A stretch of DNA of 17,520 bases, from assembly GCA_003222555.1 (NCBI GenBank), contig QHWL01000084.1:1-17520 (forward strand), written 5' to 3'. The translations under genes and the position numbers were made by a program. The notes under the pieces were generated by a model. The model searched no databases. It saw only the letters and a list, made by a program, of their open reading frames with translations, and was not told the DNA's origin. This document shows, one piece after another, positions 1 through 7,871 of the stretch (its first letter is position 1; each line of letters opens with the position of its first letter). Origin of the DNA: Acidobacteriota bacterium. GTDB lineage: Bacteria; Acidobacteriota; Vicinamibacteria; Vicinamibacterales; CAVVIG01.

Positions 1-594
1 GGTTGCGCCGTCGATGACCCGGAACACGTCATCGAAGGGGCGGCCCAACGCCTCTTTCCGATCCCAGCCGGTCATCCCTTCCGCGACGGCGTTGAGATAG
101 GTGACGTTGCCCGAAAGATCGGTGCTGATGACAGCGTCCCCGATCGAGTTGAGGGTGACTTCGGAGCGTTCCTTTTCGGCGAAAAACGCCTCGTCCGCCG
201 CGCTACTTTCGATGATGTGACGGAGCGTCCGCGGGAGCGCGCGGCCGTCGATGTGATTCTTGAGGAGATAATCTCGCGCTCCGTGCTGTACGGCTTGCCT
301 GGCGAAGTTTTCATCGTCGAGCGAACTGAGAACCAGGAGAGGGACATGGGGAAAGGCCCCCAGCAGGCGCTCCAAGCCCGCGAGACCGTGGCTGTCGGCC
401 AGGCGCAGATCGAGCAGGACCACCTCGATTCCGTCCCTGCTCAGTCGCTCGAGTCCGTCGGATAGTTGGGTGACCCATTCGAGCACGAACCTGTCATGTT
501 TTGCCTGGGCGAGTGCCTCTCGAACCATCCTGGCATCGGCGGGTTCGTGCCCGATAAGAAGGACACGCATGTCCCTCAGGTTCAGTGAGGCCAT
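1..594 (-). CDS. REC-PAS signalling protein, N-terminal part (runs off left edge)
   Basis: The frame is open from an ATG at 594 (or a second in-frame ATG at 570) to the left edge, with an in-frame stop a few codons above 594. Neither start has a strong Shine-Dalgarno sequence. Counted from the Met at 570, residues 1-115 form a response-regulator receiver domain: phospho-acceptor Asp54 in VVLLDLRLADSHG, the switch Ser near 82, and Lys104 in DYLLKN. A PAS domain follows, beginning at SIGDAVISTDLSGNVTYLN and still running at the edge. The usual acidic pair at the start of REC (as in VDDEP) reads I-G-H-E-P here, so Mg2+ binding may be impaired. In proteins I know with this layout, PAS is followed by GGDEF-EAL or histidine-kinase domains, but the output domain lies outside the window. 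It probably acts in the cytoplasm. It lies 95 bases downstream of the hydrolase gene on the same strand. Confidence 0.85.
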   Translation of the reverse strand, partial: MASLNLRDMRVLLIGHEPADARMVREALAQAKHDRFVLEWVTQLSDGLERLSRDGIEVVLLDLRLADSHGLAGLERLLGAFPHVPLLVLSSLDDENFARQAVQHGARDYLLKNHIDGRALPRTLRHIIESSAADEAFFAEKERSEVTLNSIGDAVISTDLSGNVTYLNAVAEGMTGWDRKEALGRPFDDVFRVIDGAT

Positions 595-689
595 TGGATC
601 TCATGCTTGATCACCCAGACGCCGCTGTCTGTCCGATAACGCACAGGTTTCCCGTCCACCTTACTAAGACGGGCTGCACACTCCTGTGT

Positions 690-1583
690 CTAGTGCTTGC
701 GGACAAACTCCAAGACCGCTCGGTTGAAGATCTCCGGCTGTTCCCAGTACGCCGAGTGGCCGGCCTCTGGCACGATGACGGATTCCGAGCTTTTGATGCG
801 AGCCGAAAAGAGTCTAAGCACCGCTGGGGGCGCGTACAAGTCGGCATCGCCGGTGAGCAGGAGCGTAGGAACCTTGATCCCCTCGAGCGAGGCGAACGTG
901 ATTCGGTTCCCCGTCGCCTGGGCGGGCCGCGGGGATCCTTCCGCCCGACTCGTACGCTCCAGTTCTAGCCAACGCGCGGTCCCGCCAGGATTCGCGGCGC
1001 GGTATGACGGCCCCAACTCCCGGAAGTCCGGAGGCAACGCATCGAACTGGGGCGTGGGCCTGATCCTCCGTCCCAGTTCCAGATAGTCTTCGTCCTGTAC
1101 TCCACCGATGCTGTTGGCGATCACCAGGCTCCGCAGCCGCTGCGGAAATGACACCGCGAAGTCCAACGCCACCGACCCGCCGGCCGCCGTACCCACGAGA
1201 TGAAAGCGGTCGATCCTCAAGTGGTTCACCAACGCCTGAAGATCGTCCGCGCCCGTCCCAGGCTGCACGCCCGCTGGATCGATCACGGAACGTCCAAACC
1301 CTCGCCGGTCGTACGCGACAACGCGGTAGCCGGTCGCAGTGAAGGCCGGAAGCTGGTACTCCCACACTCGGCTGCTGCCCGTTGCGGCATGCAAGAACAC
1401 GACGGGCACTCCACCGCCGCCCGTATCTCTGTACCAGATACGAACTCCTGGCAGCTCCGCATACGTCTCGCGCTCCGGTGACGGAGCCTGCGCTGATGTC
1501 CGGGCCCAAGGTGTGTTGCATAACCCCATTTCCAGGACAGCTACGACACCCACACAGCGGAGCCAATGATTGCTGTGGCGCAT
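690..1583 (-). CDS. Secreted alpha/beta-hydrolase-fold protein lacking the nucleophile Ser
   Basis: This is a 297-residue protein with an N-terminal hydrophobic stretch (about 8-32) that looks like a signal peptide, so export is likely. The alpha/beta-hydrolase fold is clear: the oxyanion region VVFLHAATGSS (61-71), YDRRGFGRS (91-99), the elbow LVGTAAGGS (129-137), the acid-bearing strand LLLTGDADLY (241-250) and the catalytic His in PEAGHSAYW (His276). The elbow normally reads G-x-S-x-G. Here it reads G131-T-A133-A-G135, with codons ACG GCG GCC, so the nucleophile serine is alanine while Asp and His remain. The oxyanion motif HAATG also departs from the common HG form. It may be a non-catalytic member, or one using a different mechanism; the substrate is unknown. 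Its ATG directly abuts the TAG of the upstream gene, which suggests translational coupling. Confidence 0.88.
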   Translation of the reverse strand: MRHSNHWLRCVGVVAVLEMGLCNTPWARTSAQAPSPERETYAELPGVRIWYRDTGGGGVPVVFLHAATGSSRVWEYQLPAFTATGYRVVAYDRRGFGRSVIDPAGVQPGTGADDLQALVNHLRIDRFHLVGTAAGGSVALDFAVSFPQRLRSLVIANSIGGVQDEDYLELGRRIRPTPQFDALPPDFRELGPSYRAANPGGTARWLELERTSRAEGSPRPAQATGNRITFASLEGIKVPTLLLTGDADLYAPPAVLRLFSARIKSSESVIVPEAGHSAYWEQPEIFNRAVLEFVRKH

Positions 1584-2117
1584 CTAGTTCTTTCGGTAGG
1601 TCAGGGTCTTCATTGTCGACGGGATGTCCGAGCCGCGGTCCGTAATAGACAGGATCAGCAGACCTGCGGGCTCCAGCTGCCATACTTCCGTGTGCTCGGT
1701 ATATGGCCCCGCCTCTCGAGTCGGTCCTGAGTAGCTGCCGGTGTCGATCACGAGGCGATTGCCTTCCCAGCGCACCGAGAAACGGGTCTGGGAAAAGTTC
1801 ACGATTGGGGCCGTCTCGCGATTCGCTCGAATTCCGCTGACGACGCCTCCCTCGAGGCCGATCTGATAGGTGTCGGTACGCACCTCACTCACGAACTCTC
1901 GTTCAACCGTGAGGTCCTTGAAAAACGGTTCTATCGGCGCGCCATACACGTTTGTTCGTACTATTGACTGGCGGACCGTCAGCGATCGCGCCACGTCCGG
2001 GCCCGCGCCCGCGGAGGTTTCGAGAATCCAACGTCCTGAAAAATCGGGCTTGTCTTGGGCCGCCACAGTCGCTGCGACCAGCATCGACACGATCGACAAC
2101 CAACCCTTGTGTCGCAT
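1584..2117 (-). CDS. Small secreted protein with DFSGRW motif, unknown function
   Basis: From the ATG at 2117 the protein has 177 residues. It opens with a signal peptide (MRHKGWLSIVSMLVAATVAAQ) followed by DKPDFSGRWILE, then a beta-rich body containing two long stretches of alternating hydrophobic residues and ending TMKTLTYRKN. Secreted proteins opening with D-F-S/T-G-x-W after the signal peptide are frequent in Acidobacteriota and are usually annotated as hypothetical; I know no defined activity. The frame stays open to a TTG at 2147, but that would put ten charged residues before the signal peptide, so 2117 is preferred, although AGGAG lies immediately against that ATG. It starts 50 bases after the DUF4175-like gene ends, and its TAG abuts the ATG of the hydrolase gene. 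The two probably form a co-translated pair. Confidence 0.75.
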   Translation of the reverse strand: MRHKGWLSIVSMLVAATVAAQDKPDFSGRWILETSAGAGPDVARSLTVRQSIVRTNVYGAPIEPFFKDLTVEREFVSEVRTDTYQIGLEGGVVSGIRANRETAPIVNFSQTRFSVRWEGNRLVIDTGSYSGPTREAGPYTEHTEVWQLEPAGLLILSITDRGSDIPSTMKTLTYRKN

Positions 2118-2167
2118 CTCCTGGCTCTTACGTCGTGGCAAGCGCAAAATCGATGGTCTTCGATCTG

Positions 2168-4246
2168 CTACTTGTCGCGGACTCTGCCTCCAGTGGCGCT
2201 GAGGCGGCGGAAGTAGTCGGCGACGGCCTCCTCGTAGCCGGGGGGCACGGCGTGGGGATCGGTGCTGCGGATTTGACCGGTCCGCTTGCCGTCTTGATCG
2301 CGGCGCAACTGGAGCTCGAGCGTGTCGAGCCCGCTCAGCAGCCGCTGGTGGAGCTCCTCGACCATCGCAGGGTTGCCGGGGAAGCGGCGAAGATCCAGGT
2401 GCTCCATCTCGCTGATCAATTCCTGGATCTGCCGCTGCATCTCGGGATCGTTCGAGGTCTGTCGGCGAAGCTGGTTCAGTTCGTTCAAGCCTTGCTGAAT
2501 GGATTGCTCGGGATCGCCCGCCGGGGCTGTCTGGCTTGGCGCCCTCGCCGTCCCGCTTCGGGCATTGTTGCCGGTATCGAAGCCGCCGTATTGATAACCG
2601 CCGGGGCCGGCCGCGCCACCAGGGCCGATGTTATTCCCGACACGTCCGCCCTGCTGCCCGTTGCCGCCCTGCCTGGCCTGCGAGCCCTCGTCTCCCTGCG
2701 CGCCCTGTTGGCCTGGCTCGCCAGGCTGACCGTTGCGGCTCAGCGATCCTGTTTGATAGTCCTGCCGGCCTTGAGCCTGCGCCTGGCCTTGACCTCGGTC
2801 GCCTGCACGCTGACCGCTGAGCGCCTCGATTTGACGGCGAAGGCGATCCACGCTGCTCAAAGCCGCCTCCGTGCCTTCGGTACTTTGTCGCTGACCGCCG
2901 GCGACGAGGGCCTGCTGCGCCTGATGCAGTTGATCGCTGAGCCTCTGCAGGCCGGAGGCGATTTGTGCCTCGGTGCCGTTGGCAGTGGGGTCGATTCCCG
3001 TGCGCAGCCAGTCGGCGGTCCGCTGGATACGAGTTTCGAGGTCGGCCTGGTCCATGCCCTCGAGCGCCGCGCGAAGTTTGTCGGAGGCTGCGCGCTGGGT
3101 CGCATCGAGCTCGCGTGCGGCGTTGCGCATGTTTTGCTCGATGTTCGACAGATCATCGGCCATGCGCTGGCGATCCTTGGCAAGCTGCTGCACTTCCTGA
3201 GCGGTCGCTTGAGCGGCTTGACCAGAGCCGGACGGCCGCTCTTTCAGCCGCTTGACGCGATCGGCCTGCTCTTTTTCCTCACCGGTCAGGCGATCGGCCT
3301 CTCGCGCCATCGACCCGAGACGGTTGGTGGCCTCCTGCGACTGGACCCCGCCGAGCAGGTCGCTTGCTTCGCGAAGGCGTTGGGCGGCCAGACGCGCGTC
3401 GGCCGTACTCCGCGAATCGGACGCCGCGCGGCGCATCTCGTCCTGCGCCTGGCGCAGACGGTCGAGCGCCTGCTGAGCCGCTTGCTGCGCGCTCCGCGCG
3501 CGCTCGTCGCCCGCCGACTGCGAGCGGCCCGATTGACTTGACTGGGAGGATGACTGACCCTGAGAAGAACCGGAGCCAGACGACGCACGTCCCTGGCCGC
3601 CCTGCTGGCGATCCTGCGCAAGCTGTTCCATCTGGCGCTGCAACTGCTCGGCCTCGCGCTGCAGCATCTCTTGCTGCCAACGCTGTTCGAAACTTTCTGC
3701 GCCGTTGTTGCGCTGTCGCTGCGCCAACTCTTCCTGGCGGCGCGCCAGCTCGTCGAGCTTCCTGAGAGCGTCGTTGATATCCTGGGCCCGCTGGTCGGAC
3801 GAGGAAGCAGTCTGCTGGGTCTCGTACTGGTTCTTTTCGGTGTCGAGCTCGAGATCGAAAAGGCTCGCGAGGTCGCGCCCGGCGCCGCTGCCACCGCCCC
3901 CGCCCCCACGCGCGCCAAACGCCACTTCGATCTGGCGGAACGTGGCTTCGGCCCGCAGTAGGTGCTGCAGCGCCTTTTGTTCGTCCGGAATGGCGTCCTG
4001 CCACTTCTGTTGTTGGAGTTTCTGCGCGGCCGGGCTCATCGCGTCGGCGGCAGCGGTCATCTCTTTCTGAAACGCGCTGAACTCGCCATTCTCTCTGGTG
4101 AGCTCGCGCGCCTCGAGCCGGCCCGAGAGCGAAAGCGACTGGTTGCGCAGCGTGGACTGAGCGTCTGAAAGGAACTTCGCGGTTTCGGCGGCCTCTTTCA
4201 CGGTCGCCTTCTTATCGCCCAGCTGCTTGAACGTCTCGGCAATCAT
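2168..4246 (-). CDS. DUF4175-like protein, C-terminal coiled-coil part (second half of a frameshifted gene)
   Basis: The frame holds 692 residues from an ATG at 4246 and is built of long charged, Gln/Arg/Ala-rich helices (about 1-470) predicted as coiled coil. A GGGGGG linker lies near residue 112. From about 480 to 580 comes a low-complexity Gly/Gln/Asn segment that includes a 16-residue collagen-like G-x-y run at 506-521. The end is an ordered block, PGYEEAVADYFRRLSATGG. I recognise this as the second half of the long DUF4175-family proteins found beside MoxR/BatA genes. Upstream of 4246 the same frame still codes SSEISRREKEMIAET, family-like sequence with no start codon. The gene therefore most likely joins the 4243-5805 frame after one lost base near 4274. 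With that base restored, the whole would have 1212 residues. If translated separately, it would start at the ATGA overlap. The role is unknown, perhaps a periplasmic or membrane-associated scaffold. Confidence 0.8.
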   Translation of the reverse strand: MIAETFKQLGDKKATVKEAAETAKFLSDAQSTLRNQSLSLSGRLEARELTRENGEFSAFQKEMTAAADAMSPAAQKLQQQKWQDAIPDEQKALQHLLRAEATFRQIEVAFGARGGGGGGSGAGRDLASLFDLELDTEKNQYETQQTASSSDQRAQDINDALRKLDELARRQEELAQRQRNNGAESFEQRWQQEMLQREAEQLQRQMEQLAQDRQQGGQGRASSGSGSSQGQSSSQSSQSGRSQSAGDERARSAQQAAQQALDRLRQAQDEMRRAASDSRSTADARLAAQRLREASDLLGGVQSQEATNRLGSMAREADRLTGEEKEQADRVKRLKERPSGSGQAAQATAQEVQQLAKDRQRMADDLSNIEQNMRNAARELDATQRAASDKLRAALEGMDQADLETRIQRTADWLRTGIDPTANGTEAQIASGLQRLSDQLHQAQQALVAGGQRQSTEGTEAALSSVDRLRRQIEALSGQRAGDRGQGQAQAQGRQDYQTGSLSRNGQPGEPGQQGAQGDEGSQARQGGNGQQGGRVGNNIGPGGAAGPGGYQYGGFDTGNNARSGTARAPSQTAPAGDPEQSIQQGLNELNQLRRQTSNDPEMQRQIQELISEMEHLDLRRFPGNPAMVEELHQRLLSGLDTLELQLRRDQDGKRTGQIRSTDPHAVPPGYEEAVADYFRRLSATGGRVRDK

Positions 4247-5805
4247 TTCCTTTTCGCGCCGGGAGATCTCGCTGGATCGCTGCCCTGGCCGCCGCCACCG
4301 CCCCCACCACCACCGCCGCCGGATTGCTGGGACTGGGAGAATTCCCGTTCGAAAGGATCGACCTGGATGAACATCATGTCTGTGTGCGACTCCAGGCGCG
4401 CGTCCTTCGCGGTGGCATAGAGACTCACCAAATCGCCCGGCACCAGTTTGAAATCCTCCAGCGCCAGCACGCTGGAACCGGTGGCTTCCTTTTCTCCCGG
4501 CTGTTTCAGCACTCGTACGACTTTTTCGGCGCCGCCGTTGACCGAATAGTGGATGTCGGCGTCCTTGAGGCCGAATTCATCCTGGGCATGGACCGCGACC
4601 GTCACCTCCTCGATCGGGCTCGCGCGGTAATCGCCGCCCGGCCGCGCGATGCTGATCGTCGGCGGGTTTGCCTTGCGCGCCTCGATGAAAAAATCCTCGG
4701 AGAGACGAACCGACTGCCCTCGATCGAGGGCGGCGACGTGGTAGACGCCATCCTTTTCAACCTGGACCGCGCCCTGATAGTGATTGCTTTCGCCGCCAGA
4801 GAGTCGGATCTGCTGGCCGTCGCCGAGCACGAGGAGGCCGTCTTTCAGCGGTCGATCGGTGAGAACCTCCAGATTGGCGCGGGTGCCTTCCAGGGCGCGG
4901 AGATCGCCGCCGCGCTCTTCCACCGCGTCTTTCATTCCGGTCCAGGACGGGTAGTGGTAGGTCACCTTGATCTGCTTCACCGAGGGCAGATCTACCACGC
5001 GGATGTTGAAGTGGGGCGAGCGGCGCGCGCCGGCCTCGACATAATATTCGACGTTCTCTGGGAGGCCGGTGAAAACGAATTGGTAGCCCGAGGCGCCAGG
5101 TCGCGGCTGCATCGCGACCTGTTCCCATTTCGATGTGCTTTGATAGCGCGCGTACAGAAAAACCCGCGGGTTCAAAATGCCCATGGGCTGAGCAGTGATG
5201 AGCTCGTCCGTATTGCGGCGAATGGTTGCATCTCCCGGGCTGACGCGAAGGTCGTACAACGGCGCCGCGCCGGCGTGCGAGCCGGTCCAGAGCAGATGGG
5301 CGCCGTAGCCGAGAAATCCTGGCGTGGCGATGATCATCCACAGGAGAACACCGGCGGAGGCGACGCCAGCACCAAGCAAGGCCAGGAGTCTGGCATTGGG
5401 CGCGAGGGCAGTCGGTTCGACCCCGCTCGCGACGTCCAGGGCGTCGGCGGCCAGCAGTTGCAGAAACGGGTCGTCGTCACCCTCCTTTTCGGTGAAGGTG
5501 ACGAGACGCTGCTGGAACTGCGGAAACATCTCCTCGGCTGTCCCGACTGCTCGACGCCGGTTCAAGCGCGCTAAGGGGATTCCCAGACCGAAGATTGCCG
5601 CAAATGCAAGGATGCAGAAGAGGGCCAGCCGCGCACCAGTAATGCTGCCTTGAGAAAACGCGAGAGCGTTGGCCGCGAGCACCAGAACAATCGTGGCGCC
5701 CAGCGCCGCCGACGTCAGGATCGCCGCTCCGCGCGACAGCGTGCCGAGCCGCAGACGCCTTTCCAATTGGCTGACGTAAGAGTCGAGCTCTTGCCGGGCG
5801 CTCAT
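4243..5805 (-). CDS. DUF4175-like membrane protein, N-terminal part (frame broken in a poly-Gly tract)
   Basis: The frame holds 520 residues with three hydrophobic segments near 28-49, 60-80 and 140-162, the last followed by a long extracytoplasmic region. That region carries beta-rich, Ig-like repeats: YDLRVSPGDAT, a block around VTYHYPSWTG, and PTISIARPGGDYRASPIEEVTV. It then reaches DPFEREFSQSQQ and 11 glycines. After the glycines the frame reads QGSDPARSPGAKRK and stops, while the expected continuation (SSEISRREKEMIAET) lies in the -1 frame. The product is thus probably truncated relative to its family. Its TGA overlaps the ATG of the second half (ATGA), so coupled translation of two chains is a formal alternative. 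A GAGAGG ribosome site precedes the ATG at 5805, 13 bases after the BatA-type gene. I infer a membrane-anchored envelope component of the MoxR-linked machine. Confidence 0.82.
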   Translation of the reverse strand: MSARQELDSYVSQLERRLRLGTLSRGAAILTSAALGATIVLVLAANALAFSQGSITGARLALFCILAFAAIFGLGIPLARLNRRRAVGTAEEMFPQFQQRLVTFTEKEGDDDPFLQLLAADALDVASGVEPTALAPNARLLALLGAGVASAGVLLWMIIATPGFLGYGAHLLWTGSHAGAAPLYDLRVSPGDATIRRNTDELITAQPMGILNPRVFLYARYQSTSKWEQVAMQPRPGASGYQFVFTGLPENVEYYVEAGARRSPHFNIRVVDLPSVKQIKVTYHYPSWTGMKDAVEERGGDLRALEGTRANLEVLTDRPLKDGLLVLGDGQQIRLSGGESNHYQGAVQVEKDGVYHVAALDRGQSVRLSEDFFIEARKANPPTISIARPGGDYRASPIEEVTVAVHAQDEFGLKDADIHYSVNGGAEKVVRVLKQPGEKEATGSSVLALEDFKLVPGDLVSLYATAKDARLESHTDMMFIQVDPFEREFSQSQQSGGGGGGGGGGGQGSDPARSPGAKRK

Positions 5806-5818
5806 GATGCCTCTCGTC

Positions 5819-7864
5819 TCAGGACTCTTCGCGCGCAGTGCCCAGATATCGGCTGGCCAGCCACGACTCCGACAGCGCGGCCGCTAAAGCTACCATCATT
5901 ATGTACCACCACAAGCCATAAGGCTCTTCTCGCTGCGGCGCTTCTCCCGACGAGGATGCCCGTTGGGGCTGGTGCGGGCTGCCCCGCCAAAGAGCCTGGA
6001 CATCGTCGGGAATCACGTCGAGATTGGATTCACGTCGATCTGGGTTGACGCCCACGACATCCTGGCGGCCGTTGGCCAGACGGATCTGGTAGAACCCCGC
6101 TCGCGTCAACCGGAACGACTGCGTCGTGGCGGCCTCCTCTAGCGAAAGAGGACGGCGGCCGTCGGGATCGACGACTTCGACGCCGAGGGCCTGGGCCAGG
6201 TCCTGCTCTTGGGCGGTCCGCAGCTCGAGAAACGAGTCGACCAGGCGTGCGCCGCTGTGCCGCTCTGCGCCGGAGAGATAGCGGGCGGTCTGTTCCACGA
6301 AGGCGACAAACGCCGGACGCAGAGGGAAGTCGTTCGTGAGATTGTCCAGGCCGGAGGCGAACAAGAGCACGCGCCCCTCGCCGATTTTCTTGTCGAGCAG
6401 CAGCGGCGTCCGGTCGCTCAAGCGGGCGACGACGCGGGAATTTGCCGCATCGACGCCGACAGCGTAATAGAACTTCACGCCGGAAAGGTTTCCGGCCTTG
6501 CCCACAGAGGAGTGCGACGGGTCGATTTCTCCCACGGTGAGAAACCGCTCGCGGCCGCGAGACAGTTCGCGGGAGTAGTCGTGGATTTCCGTGATGCTGT
6601 CGCCGAAGATCGGGACACGGCTGCGGCCGGCGGCGGAGGTTCCAAGGGCCACCAACACACTACCGCCGCCGCGAACGTATCTCAGGAGCTCGCTGTCGAA
6701 CGAGGCGGGCAGCGCGGCGACGTTGGACAGGACGACGAAGGCGTACTTCGAAGGCGACAGGTTCGCCGTCTGCTCGATCGTAACCACTTGCGGGGCGAAC
6801 GCCGATTCGGCCGCAGAGCTCAGCGCGTCGCCAAAATAGAGCGGCGAGCGAGAATCGCTGGCGGCGTGGACGAACAGCATCCGTTCGGGATCCGAGCGCT
6901 CGACCGCGAAACGATAGCCGTCGTCGGCGGGAAACCCGTCGCCAGAATCGATCCTCACCTCGCAGCGGCTGAAGCCGTACGGCACATCGAGCGAAGGGAA
7001 CTCAACCGTGGCGCGTCCGTTCGCGGGAACTTGAACGCTCTTGGTGGCGACCGTCTTGCCGTTCACCAGAAGCGAGACGGTGCGGGCGGCAGCAGGCGTC
7101 CCATAGCCGGCGATCACGGCCTGAACGTGCGATGGTTTTCCCCCTTTAGGGTTGCCCCAAAGCTGGCCTGGCGCATTGACGCTTTCGACGCTCCAGTTCG
7201 CAACTCCGCTCTTGACCGAAGGATGGAGGATGAGCGTGACGGTGTCGGGGAAGACCATCTCCGCCAGGCTCGACGCCATGTTCGATCGCTGCAGGTCGCT
7301 GAACACGTGGAGCTCGATCGGCGTGCGGATGTTATCGGCGGTCAGGCGGACGGCGCGAGCGAGCTCGGCGAAGCTGCCGCGGGAGTCGCTGGGCTGGACG
7401 CTTTCAACGGCGGCGCGCTGCGTGGCGGAATCCTCGGTCGGCTGGGTGAGCGGATGAAGCTGCGAATCGAGTGCCATCACCTGGACGGGTTGCGACGATC
7501 GGCGGGAAGCCAGCACCGACATCGCCTCGCGCTTGGCGTCGTTCAGCCTCGTGCCCGCACGCATGCTGAACGAGGTGTCGATGACCAGCAGGACGAGGGT
7601 GTCGCTCGACACGCTCGCCGCCGGGCGGTTGATGAATGGATTGGCGAAGGCCACCGCCAGGAGCACGAGGAGAAGCATCCGGAGCGACAGCAAAAGCCAA
7701 TAACGGAGGCGGCGATGCCGGATCGAGCTTTGCGTTCGCGGCTCGAAGAACATCAGCGAGCCGAACGGGCGCGGGGTCGTGCTATGACGGCGGAGCAGGT
7801 GCAGGTAGATGGGCAGACCTACCGCGGCGGCGCCGGCGAGAAACCAGGGAGCGAACAGACCCAT
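5819..7864 (-). CDS. BatA-type N-terminal domain / vWA membrane protein
   Basis: This is a 681-residue protein. Its N-terminus matches the BatA (aerotolerance regulator N-terminal) domain: a first membrane segment, then PIYLHLLRRHSTTPRPFGSL (18-37), then a second membrane segment (about 54-76). A von Willebrand A domain follows, with MIDAS motif DTSFS (96-100) for metal-dependent ligand binding. The middle is a ThuA/amidotransferase-like Rossmann region (YAFVVLSNVAALPASFDSEL, then RYVRGGGSVLVALG). A last membrane segment near 650-670 ends the protein. Most of it should face the periplasm. BatA-type proteins are typical partners of MoxR ATPases and DUF58 proteins, whose genes lie directly upstream here (7-base gap to DUF58). 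Full catalytic residues of an amidotransferase are not visible, so that region is probably structural. The start is fixed by the family-typical MGLFAPWFLAG beginning. Confidence 0.9.
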   Translation of the reverse strand: MGLFAPWFLAGAAAVGLPIYLHLLRRHSTTPRPFGSLMFFEPRTQSSIRHRRLRYWLLLSLRMLLLVLLAVAFANPFINRPAASVSSDTLVLLVIDTSFSMRAGTRLNDAKREAMSVLASRRSSQPVQVMALDSQLHPLTQPTEDSATQRAAVESVQPSDSRGSFAELARAVRLTADNIRTPIELHVFSDLQRSNMASSLAEMVFPDTVTLILHPSVKSGVANWSVESVNAPGQLWGNPKGGKPSHVQAVIAGYGTPAAARTVSLLVNGKTVATKSVQVPANGRATVEFPSLDVPYGFSRCEVRIDSGDGFPADDGYRFAVERSDPERMLFVHAASDSRSPLYFGDALSSAAESAFAPQVVTIEQTANLSPSKYAFVVLSNVAALPASFDSELLRYVRGGGSVLVALGTSAAGRSRVPIFGDSITEIHDYSRELSRGRERFLTVGEIDPSHSSVGKAGNLSGVKFYYAVGVDAANSRVVARLSDRTPLLLDKKIGEGRVLLFASGLDNLTNDFPLRPAFVAFVEQTARYLSGAERHSGARLVDSFLELRTAQEQDLAQALGVEVVDPDGRRPLSLEEAATTQSFRLTRAGFYQIRLANGRQDVVGVNPDRRESNLDVIPDDVQALWRGSPHQPQRASSSGEAPQREEPYGLWWYIMMVALAAALSESWLASRYLGTAREES

Positions 7865-7871
7865 CGAACGC

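Noticed and set aside
1952..3541. A 529-codon plus-strand open frame opposite the DUF4175-like second half
   Set aside because: It arises from reading Gln/Ala/Arg-rich coiled-coil codons backwards, and the Leu/Ala-rich product is an expected artefact.
4288..4323. Poly-Gly codon tract as a phase-variation repeat
   Set aside because: The codons are mixed GGC/GGT/GGG rather than an identical short repeat, so slippage-driven switching is not well supported, though a one-base loss nearby is seen.
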